From Bacteroidetes bacterium SW_11_45_7 (GTDB lineage: Bacteria > Bacteroidota > Bacteroidia > Chitinophagales > SW-11-45-7), in contig PXTV01000248.1 in the NCBI GenBank assembly GCA_003022985.1, positions 1 to 11,108 of the forward strand: a stretch of DNA of 11,108 nt. Direction: 5' to 3'. Numbering within the stretch: the stretch's first letter is position 1; the number at the start of each line of letters is the position of its first letter. Below, in pieces: positions 4,788 through 11,108 of this stretch. Position numbers and translations under genes: made by a program. The notes under the pieces are model-generated. The model was not told the DNA's origin. It saw only the letters and a program-made list of their open reading frames with translations, and did not search any database.

Positions 4788-5960
4788 AATAAAGGGCAGC
4801 GGAATGCCGATGACCGGCACAAGACCGATGGTCATGCCGATGTTCACCAGCACGTGGAAGAACATCACACTGGCCACCCCATAGCCATACACGCGCGTAA
4901 AGGACGAGCGCTGGCGCTCGGAAATAAAGATGATGTGCAGGAGAAAGAACAGCCAAATGCTAATGAGCACCACACTTCCCACATAGCCAAACTCCTCGCC
5001 AATGGTGCAAAAGATAAAGTCCGTGCTTTGCTCGGGGATAAAATCGTACTTCGTTTGGGTGCCCTCCAGAAAGCCCTTACCCGTTGCACCGCCCGAGCCA
5101 ATAGCGATCAAAGACTGGTTAAGGTTGTAAGCCGAGCCGCGCATGTCGTGCTCCTTGCCCAGCAGAACGTTGATCCGCTCGCGCTGGTGTGGTTTGAGAA
5201 TTTCGTTAAATGTATAATCCACACTATACACGTAACCAGCTGCCAGAATAAAGCCAAAGACCGTCACAACAACAGCTCCTCTTGTTTGCCAGCCGAAATA
5301 GATGAAAAGCGCTGCCGGTATCAATAGCAAAGTGATCAGGACCCAATTGCTAATTACCAGCGCCAGCACTGATAGAATAGCAATGTTTACACCTGCCATC
5401 AAAATCCAGGCGTATAACCCTTCGCGGAACATCACCAATATGAAAGCAGCAAATACCAGCGCAGAACCGGTATCGCCCTGGAGTTGAATCAAAGCAGCCG
5501 GCAGGCCAATAATGCCAAGTGACAAGGCAATGGATGAGAGCTTGTGCAAATTCACATTACGGGTTGTCACATAGCGGGCGAGTGCAAGAGCCGTTGCGAA
5601 CTTGGCAAATTCGGCAGGCTGAATGCGAATACCGCCAATAGCGAACCATGAACGCGAACCTGACACAGTTTCGCCAAAGAGCAGCACGAATATGAGGAGC
5701 AATGCCACAAGAGCATAAAAGCCGTAAGCAAACGTTGTAAAAAACTTGCTGTCCAGGATCATGATGACAATAGCTGCCACAATAGAAATACCTGCCCACA
5801 CCAACTGTTTGCTGTACTGCGATGATAAGTTGAACAGCTCAACCTCTCCTGTATTGTACGTAGCAGCAAAAACGGTAACAATTCCGCCCGCCACCATAAT
5901 CATGTACAAGAAGATCGTTAACCAGTCGATATCTGCCGCTATGTTCCGGGAACGCCTCAA
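4698..5960 (-). CDS. rodA: SEDS-family peptidoglycan glycosyltransferase RodA
   Basis: 420 residues, full length for RodA. An integral membrane enzyme that polymerises lipid II into glycan strands in partnership with PBP2 during cell elongation. It has about ten hydrophobic segments and the SEDS landmarks: GSRSWFAIGGIRIQPAEFAK (101-120), KPHQRERI (256-263), the extracellular loop FIPEQSTDFIF (307-317, with the conserved Asp at 314, where family members place the catalytic Asp), and VNIGMTIGLVPVIGIPLPFI with SYGGSS (372-397). The ATG at 5960 overlaps the mrdA stop as ATGA, so it is probably translationally coupled to PBP2. It is the last gene of the rod-shape cluster. Its 3' end has been copied to 3808-4013. 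No lesion was seen. Confidence 0.96.
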   Translation of the reverse strand: MRRSRNIAADIDWLTIFLYMIMVAGGIVTVFAATYNTGEVELFNLSSQYSKQLVWAGISIVAAIVIMILDSKFFTTFAYGFYALVALLLIFVLLFGETVSGSRSWFAIGGIRIQPAEFAKFATALALARYVTTRNVNLHKLSSIALSLGIIGLPAALIQLQGDTGSALVFAAFILVMFREGLYAWILMAGVNIAILSVLALVISNWVLITLLLIPAALFIYFGWQTRGAVVVTVFGFILAAGYVYSVDYTFNEILKPHQRERINVLLGKEHDMRGSAYNLNQSLIAIGSGGATGKGFLEGTQTKYDFIPEQSTDFIFCTIGEEFGYVGSVVLISIWLFFLLHIIFISERQRSSFTRVYGYGVASVMFFHVLVNIGMTIGLVPVIGIPLPFISYGGSSLLSFTILVFILLKLDSDRLRVLR

Positions 5961-7694
5961 TGTTCTTCGCCCTCCTTATGAATAAAATCGGATTCCAGGA
6001 TACGATTCTCGAACCATTGGCGATGAGGTGTATCAGCAATGGTGTCGTTAAGATATTTTTCCGTCATCAAGCTTGCAATAGGGGCAGCAGTTGTTGAGCC
6101 GTAACCCGCATTTTCCACAAAAGCGGCTATAGCAATTTGCGGATCATCCTTGGGAGCAAATGATATGAAGATGGAGTGATCATCGCCATGCGGGTTTTCA
6201 GCCGTGCCCGTTTTGCCACAAAAGGTGATGTTGTTAATTTGCGAAAAGCTGCCCGTGCCATCCTTGACCACTTTGCGCATTCCGTCTACAACAGTATTGA
6301 AGTGTGTTGAGTCGATATCCACCTCATGCTTTTTGCCGTAGGAGCATCAGCGACCGCCATTGATGGCCCTCGTAAATGCGGTCGTAGAGTTTGGATGTTG
6401 GGACAAAGCCGGCTGATTCATTTGGCAGATCGATATTCAGCTTACGGCCAAAACCCATATCGTACAGATAATTTGCCCAATGGTCCAGGCTTTGTTGGAT
6501 GGTATTGAACCGTTGCTGATCGATAACTTCCCGAAAGACATGGCAGAAATAAGCGTTGCAGGAATGCTGAATGGCCTCTTGGGCTGAGCTAATACGGGGG
6601 TGCTTATGGCACCCCACTTTAAAATTCCCAACATAGTAGCCTTTATTGCACTTGTAACCGGTATTGGGTGATATCACATGTTCTTCTAACCCCAAAAGCG
6701 CCATTACGGGCTTAAAAGTTGAACCGGGTGGATAACTGGCCATAACCGGGCGATTGAACAAGGGGTTGAGCGTGTCCCGGAGAAGTTTATTGAAATTGTC
6801 GCCCCGATTTCTTCCTGTCAACAAGTTCGGATCGTAAGTTGGGCTGCTGACCATCGCCAAAACACCACCCGTTTCCGGGTTGAGTGCCACCACGCTGCCC
6901 ACTTTATTTTGCATGAGCTTTTCACCGTATTGCTGCAAGTCCAGATCAAGGGTTGTAGTAAGATTACTACCCGAAACGGCAGCCGTGTCATAGGCGCCAT
7001 CCTGAAAACTTTTCTTCTCGCGGTTATGGACGTCTACCATTACGTATTGAACACCTCGTCTTCCGCGCAACTGGCTTTCGTACTCCTTTTCGAGTCCACT
7101 TACACCAACATAATCGCCAGGCTCGTAATATTCTTCCGATTGTTCGACCTGTTCCTCGTTCACTTCACCAATGTAACCGAGCATGTGAGCCGCTGTTTGA
7201 TGGGGATAACTACGGATGGTACGAACCTGCCCAAAGAAGCCCGGGTATTTGAACAAATGCTCCTGGAAACGGGTGTAGGTTTCCGTTGATATTTGTTTGA
7301 GGAAGATAGAGGATTTATAGCTGCTGTATTGCCGCGCTTCTCGCATTTTTTTGTCAAATGTGCTCCTGTCGATATTAAGCAATCGGCAGAAACTGGCAGT
7401 GTCGAGTTTTTCATTAACCTGCGCAGGTGTAACCATCAGATCGTACGTAGCATTGTTCACTACGAGCTGATGACCGTTCCGGTCGTAAATCAAACCCCGC
7501 GAAGGGTAGAGCGTAACCTTGCGGATGACGTTGCTCGTAGCTTTCGTCTTATAACTATCATCAACAATCTGAATATAAAACAGCCGGCCGAGGTAAATAA
7601 GGAAAATCAGCAGGATGATCCCCTGTATAACGTATTTCCGGTTATTGTAGAAATCTTTCAAGAGTGAAGTAAGATTAAACACAGCTGACTTCAT
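5957..7694 (-). pseudogene. mrdA: Penicillin-binding protein 2, disrupted by an internal deletion with frameshift
   Basis: The class B transpeptidase that cross-links peptidoglycan with RodA. The first frame (7694-6324, 456 codons) has the membrane anchor (residues 22-40), the dimerisation domain with YPSRGLIYDRNG (63-74), the active-site SxxK as STFK (325-328) and SxN as SCN (378-380). It then runs from GHQWRSL into LMLLRQKA and stops. The second frame (ending TGA 5957-5959) resumes as GKKHEVDIDSTHFNTVVDGM with KTG in FCGKTGTAENPHG (coding bases about 6206-6214). Relatives have about 40-50 residues between WRSL and VDID, including the conserved GIGQG....TP.QM segment; these are absent, and the net loss is not a multiple of three. 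As read, the gene cannot make complete PBP2. A genuine deletion, a second mrdA elsewhere, or an assembly error are all possible. Confidence 0.9.
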
Positions 7695-7811
7695 TGTCCA
7701 TCACCATATCACTCATCAAAGTCAGCTGAAAAGATTTTTCTATTGATATGTGAAGTACATCACGTCCAAATGGCCTTCAATAAAATAACCGATAAAGTGT
7801 ACTGCTTATTG

Positions 7812-7819
7812 CAAAGATA
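7812..7819 (-). promoter_or_regulatory. Possible -7 promoter element upstream of mrdA
   Basis: The minus strand of the 176-bp spacer between mreD and mrdA contains TATCTTTG, an exact TAnnTTTG match, about 118 nt before the mrdA ATG. No TTG lies at the expected 19-20 nt spacing (nearest gives 13), so this is weak. The spacer is the largest gap inside the cluster and no other feature was found in it. Confidence 0.3.
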
Positions 7820-7870
7820 AGGCCTTGCAATTCAAGCTCGACCTTTGGTTGCTCTGCCCTATTCCCACAA

Positions 7871-8389
7871 CTATCTTCTTTTTCTGCGGGAGAAAAAAAC
7901 GAATTCATATAAGATCATCAGTGCCAGTGAAAGGGCTGTGTTAATCAGAATTTTCTGCAGGATTAACAAAATGGATGTAAAACTTAATACCTCTAATAAG
8001 AAAAAAGCCAGGTGATGAACAATGACAAGAATAGCGCTATAGGTAATAAACCAGGTAAACCCGAGGTGCCCTATTTTTGGTTTGATGTCGCTATCGTAAC
8101 CACTTTTAGGCGTAAGAATGGAAAGCACACCTGTTCGTAAATAAGCCATTACTACACAAGCTGCTGCATGAAGACCCAAAGTATCTGAAAAAATATCTAC
8201 AGTGATGCCCAGGGCAAAACCGAGGAAAAGCACAGCCCAAGCAGGAGTTACAAGGGGCAGTAACAAAATGACAAGCGGATAAATATAGGGGTGGATCAGT
8301 TGGTGAATGTGCAAATTATCAAGTACCAAAACCTGGAAAAGTACAAGCCCAACAAACCGGACGATATTGATGATCAGGGTATTAACCAT
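7871..8389 (-). CDS. mreD: Rod shape-determining protein MreD
   Basis: 172 residues, nearly all hydrophobic, with five or six membrane segments and a basic C-terminus (SRRKRR). MreD is an inner-membrane part of the elongation machinery that binds MreC and PBP2. Sequence evidence beyond the membrane pattern: TVDIFSDTLGLHAAACVVMA followed by YLR (about 64-86), a conserved MreD segment. Its start overlaps the end of mreC by 8 bp, supporting co-translation. No lesion seen. Confidence 0.93.
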   Translation of the reverse strand: MVNTLIINIVRFVGLVLFQVLVLDNLHIHQLIHPYIYPLVILLLPLVTPAWAVLFLGFALGITVDIFSDTLGLHAAACVVMAYLRTGVLSILTPKSGYDSDIKPKIGHLGFTWFITYSAILVIVHHLAFFLLEVLSFTSILLILQKILINTALSLALMILYEFVFFSRRKRR

Positions 8390-9221
8390 CAGCTTTTTCC
8401 TCTACTTTCCTGCGTTCGTCCCTGAATAGATAATCCGCAACATAGACGTACTCAAGGCTTCTGAAGTTCGTTAACAGCCGCAAATCAATACTGTAGAAGT
8501 TATTTGCTTCATCGATTGTCACTTTCCTAACTGCACCTATGGAGATACCGGGCGGGAAAAAGGAACTGTAGCCGCTCGTTACCACAGTATCACCTTTTTG
8601 CACATTCACATGCTTGGGAATGTCATGAAGCTGAACGGATGTCGGGTCCTGCCCGTCCCAGCGGATGTTGCCCACGTAATTATGACGGGCTAACTCACCA
8701 CTAATACTGGCATTTTTGTGAAGAAGCGACATCACAACGGAAAAGTGGGGTGATGTGCCAATCACAATCCCTACAACTCCATTAGGGCCCATTACACCCA
8801 TATCTTTCGCCACACCATGCTTTGTTCCTTTATTGAGCGTGAGCGTGTTGCTCAAACTGTTGGTTGAATTATTGATTACTTCGGCCGGCACATATGAATA
8901 AACGGGCTTACCGCCCGCGTCCTTCGAATAGCGCATGACCGTATCGCGCAAAGGAATCCGGCAGTCAAAAGACGATTCAACCTGCTGTCTTAAAAGGGCA
9001 TTTTCCTTTCGTAAACTGTCGTTAATGCGCTTGAGTGTTAAATAATTGCTGAGATTATCCACCGACTGGTAAAGATTGCCCGTTACCCGGTTGGCCGAGT
9101 TCAAAAAAGCAGCCCGTTGAAAGGCATTATTGCGCACAAGCAGAAACAGGCAGATCACTTCCAAAGCAATGAAAAGGAAGAGCGTTTTGAAACGGCTGAT
9201 AAAAAGGAGAAGATTGCGCAT
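8382..9221 (-). CDS. mreC: Cell-shape protein MreC
   Basis: 279 residues. A short cytoplasmic start, one membrane anchor (about 12-29), a periplasmic coiled coil (about 50-82, INDSLRKENALLRQQVE) and the beta-rich MreC domain. Conserved features include NTLTLNKGTKHGVAKDMGVM, GPNGVVG, and KGDTVVTSGYSSFFPPGISI followed by G (209-229). MreC assembles in the periplasm and is thought to activate PBP2-RodA. The start at 9221 gives a normal anchor, and no better upstream start is evident. It overlaps mreD by 8 bp; a 152-bp spacer with two hairpins separates it from mreB. Confidence 0.95.
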   Translation of the reverse strand: MRNLLLFISRFKTLFLFIALEVICLFLLVRNNAFQRAAFLNSANRVTGNLYQSVDNLSNYLTLKRINDSLRKENALLRQQVESSFDCRIPLRDTVMRYSKDAGGKPVYSYVPAEVINNSTNSLSNTLTLNKGTKHGVAKDMGVMGPNGVVGIVIGTSPHFSVVMSLLHKNASISGELARHNYVGNIRWDGQDPTSVQLHDIPKHVNVQKGDTVVTSGYSSFFPPGISIGAVRKVTIDEANNFYSIDLRLLTNFRSLEYVYVADYLFRDERRKVEEKADG

Positions 9222-9281
9222 GCCAACTACCGATTGCCATCTTCAAAAGACGGAAGAATAGAGAAATAATTTGAAATGTCA

Positions 9282-9299
9282 AATCTCAAATTTGAGATT
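9282..9299. repeat. Perfect 18-bp palindrome in the mreB-mreC spacer
   Basis: AATCTCAAATTTGAGATT equals its own reverse complement. It is AT-rich with no loop, so it could be a protein-binding operator as easily as an RNA hairpin. It directly abuts a GC-rich hairpin (9299-9314). Confidence 0.8.
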
Positions 9300-9314
9300 G
9301 CCGGCTGTCCGGCA
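9299..9314 (-). promoter_or_regulatory. GC-rich hairpin between mreB and mreC
   Basis: TGCCGG-CTGT-CCGGCA forms a 6-bp stem with a 4-nt loop in the mRNA leading into mreC. No T-run follows, so it is not a standard intrinsic terminator. It may adjust mRNA stability or the ratio of MreB to MreC. Confidence 0.45.
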
Positions 9315-9373
9315 TCAACACGAGATCAAGAGTAATCAGTAATGGCATGGCAAAAGATTCAGGGAATAGCACA

Positions 9374-10405
9374 TCAATCGTTCGACCCCATCAGAAATGA
9401 GAATTTATCCCTGTTCTTAAGAGCAATACCGGTTCCCCTCACAACAGCGCGAAGTGGATCATCGGCCACGTGTACAGGTAGCTTTGTCTTTTCCGAGATA
9501 CGCTTGCCAATGCCACGAATAAGTGCTCCGCCACCTGTGAGGTACAGCCCTGTCCGGTAAATATCGGCAGCGAGCTCTGGTGGTGTGATTTCGAGCGTCT
9601 TTAAGACTGCCTCCTCGATCTTGGTGATGGATTTGTCGATGGCATGAGCGACCTCCGAATAGGAAATGGAAATTTGCTTGGGAATGCCGGTCATCAGGTC
9701 ACGTCCATTTACGGGAAAATCCTCAGGTTCATCTTCCAATTCTGTAAGCGCAGACCCCACATTGATCTTGATGTTTTCGGCTGTCCGCTCACCGATAAGC
9801 ATATTGTGCTGCCGCCTCATGAAGTTGACGATGTTCGCAGTAAACTCATCACCGGCAATCCGAAGTGATTGATCACAAACAATGCCGGAAAGGGCAATCA
9901 CAGCTATCTCAGTAGTGCCACCACCTATATCGATCACCATGTTTCCCACGGGCTCTTCCACATCAATACCAATACCAATAGCGGCAGCCATGGGTTCGTG
10001 AACGAGCAGGACTTCCTTACCGCCTGCCTGTTCAGCAGAATCGCGCACAGCGCGCTTTTCAACTTCAGTAATACCGGAAGGGATGCAAATGACCATCGTG
10101 TAAGACGGTGTAAAGACGCGCTGGTTCGAGTAGATCATTTTAATCATGCCGCGGATCATCGCCTCTGCGGCATTAAAGTCGGCAATGACGCCATCCTTGA
10201 GCGGCTTAATGGTTTTAATATTTTCGTGCGTTTTCTCGTGCATCTGCATTGCCTTCTTCCCCACGGCAATGACTTTTTTGGTATCGCGGTTGATAGCAAC
10301 AATGGAGGGTTCGTCAACAACAACTTTGTCATTGTAGATAATGAGTGTGTTTGCAGTGCCAAGATCGATAGCGATCTCGTGATTCAGAAAATTAAATAAT
10401 GCCAT
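9374..10405 (-). CDS. mreB: Actin-like rod shape-determining protein MreB
   Basis: 343 residues, standard MreB length. A cytoplasmic actin homologue that polymerises under the membrane and positions the elongation complex. Nucleotide-binding motifs are complete: phosphate 1 IDLGTANT (13-20), connect 1 around VHEPMAAAIG (135-144), phosphate 2 IDIGGGTTEIAVI (158-170), adenosine motif LTGGGALIRG (289-298). The N-terminal MALFNFLNHE supplies a hydrophobic membrane-contact stretch. First gene of the cluster, 145 bp downstream of purH. The spacer has TATTTTTG on the minus strand (10507-10514) as a possible -7 element, without a clear -33. No lesion seen. Confidence 0.98.
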   Translation of the reverse strand: MALFNFLNHEIAIDLGTANTLIIYNDKVVVDEPSIVAINRDTKKVIAVGKKAMQMHEKTHENIKTIKPLKDGVIADFNAAEAMIRGMIKMIYSNQRVFTPSYTMVICIPSGITEVEKRAVRDSAEQAGGKEVLLVHEPMAAAIGIGIDVEEPVGNMVIDIGGGTTEIAVIALSGIVCDQSLRIAGDEFTANIVNFMRRQHNMLIGERTAENIKINVGSALTELEDEPEDFPVNGRDLMTGIPKQISISYSEVAHAIDKSITKIEEAVLKTLEITPPELAADIYRTGLYLTGGGALIRGIGKRISEKTKLPVHVADDPLRAVVRGTGIALKNRDKFSFLMGSND

Positions 10406-10550
10406 GTATTGTAGAAAAAATTACGTTTTGTAGTGTGATATAATATTAATGCATGAAAGGAAAGGCCATTCAAAGTCCTATGCCTGTAAAGTTAACAGGA
10501 ATATCTCAAAAATAGCAGTGCTGATTGAAACTACTTATATAATAGATTCA

Positions 10551-11108
10551 CTAATGCAAAAAGTGCCTTGTGCCAGTGAAGGCCATTGCCATGTTGTGAT
10601 TGTTGCAATAATCGATAGAATCCTGATCGCGCTTGGAGCCACCCGGCTGAATCACCGCCTTGATACCGGCTTGATCGGCCTCTTCCACGCTATCCGAAAA
10701 GGGGAAAAAGGCGTCTGAAGCAAGAACAGCACTTTCGGTGGCAAACCCGAAGTGATGAGCTTTATGCACGGACTGCTTCAGCGCATCGATGCGCGAGGTT
10801 TGACCGCACCCCATGCCGATGAGCTGTTGATCTTTGACCAATGCTATCGTATTCGATTTTAAGTGTTTTACTACCCGGTTGGCAAACAAGAGATCCTTAA
10901 CCTGCTGATCAGTTGGTGCCTGATCCGTCACAGTTTCCAGGTCATCCGCGCTTTCTGTCAGGGTGTCCGTATCCTGTTCAATAACACCGTTGAGCAAGCT
11001 CTTGAACTTTCTTGGTTGAAGATGAGTATGGTGCAATTGCAGTAAAATGCGGTTCTTCTTTTTGCTAAGCAATGCAAGCGCTTCTTCTGAAAAGGAGGGA
11101 GCGAGCAG
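10551..11108 (-). CDS. purH: Bifunctional purine biosynthesis protein PurH, C-terminal part (5' end outside window)
   Basis: Contains the end of the AICAR transformylase domain, which adds the formyl group in the penultimate step of IMP synthesis (the IMP cyclohydrolase domain would lie upstream). The frame is open to the window edge. Recognisable blocks: FANRVVKHLKSNTIALVKDQ, GMGCGQTSRIDAL, then ASDAFFPFSDSVEEADQAGI and KAVIQPGGSKRDQDSI, and the family's TGTRHFLH terminus, with stop TAG at 10551-10553. Bases 10853-10874 are duplicated in the accessory region at 2504-2525. It probably lies upstream of mreB in the same direction, but whether they share a transcript is unclear. Confidence 0.96.
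   Translation of the reverse strand: MLAPSFSEEALALLSKKKNRILLQLHHTHLQPRKFKSLLNGVIEQDTDTLTESADDLETVTDQAPTDQQVKDLLFANRVVKHLKSNTIALVKDQQLIGMGCGQTSRIDALKQSVHKAHHFGFATESAVLASDAFFPFSDSVEEADQAGIKAVIQPGGSKRDQDSIDYCNNHNMAMAFTGTRHFLH

Noticed and set aside
4686..5327. 213-codon open frame on the + strand
   Set aside because: Exact antisense of rodA, whose SEDS motifs are complete; Gln/His-rich content is typical of a shadow frame.
9869..10399. 176-codon open frame on the + strand
   Set aside because: Antisense of mreB; no independent support.
1..11108. CRISPR arrays, tRNA or rRNA genes, and phage integrases
   Set aside because: No regularly spaced repeats, cloverleaf-like sequence, rRNA signature or recombinase gene was seen on either strand.

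Overview
The window looks like a chromosomal piece from a member of the Bacteroidota, probably close to Cytophagales. The MreB, PBP2 and RodA sequences have the character of that phylum, two sites match the Bacteroidetes promoter pattern (TTG, about 19-20 nt, then TAnnTTTG), and the small toxin-antitoxin (TA) proteins and a lipoprotein with a conserved central segment are of Bacteroidota type. This placement comes from reading the sequence, not from a search.

Layout. Bases 1-872 hold the 3' part of dxs (+ strand). Bases 873-4610 are an accessory, AT-richer stretch full of small decayed genes. In order: an antitoxin tail and a RelE/ParE toxin broken by a frameshift and a stop (873-1276); an unrecognised coding relic (1279-1476); an intact lipoprotein gene (1543-2421, -) with two duplicated promoters; a ParE-type toxin relic with its frameshifted antitoxin (2562-3176, -), the toxin split by a small MITE-like element with 17-bp inverted repeats and an ACTAA target duplication; hicB (3497-3721, -); a duplicated 3' end of rodA (3808-4013); a DUF433 antitoxin gene with a one-base deletion (4090-4325, +); and a small intact antitoxin-like gene (4329-4499, -) preceded by the tail of a truncated gene.

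Bases 4698-10405 (- strand) hold the rod-shape cluster mreB-mreC-mreD-mrdA-rodA, followed at the right edge by the 3' part of purH (10551-11108, -). MreB filaments, MreC/MreD, the transpeptidase PBP2 and the SEDS glycosyltransferase RodA act together in lateral-wall peptidoglycan synthesis. Unexpectedly, mrdA (PBP2) carries an internal deletion with a frameshift between its SxN and KTG motifs, while its neighbours are intact.

Overall I see no convincing new multi-gene system. The notable content is a toxin-antitoxin graveyard between dxs and rodA, holding pieces copied from the neighbouring housekeeping genes (rodA 3' end and a roughly 30-nt purH fragment), a MITE insertion that can be dated relative to the toxin gene, and the damaged mrdA.
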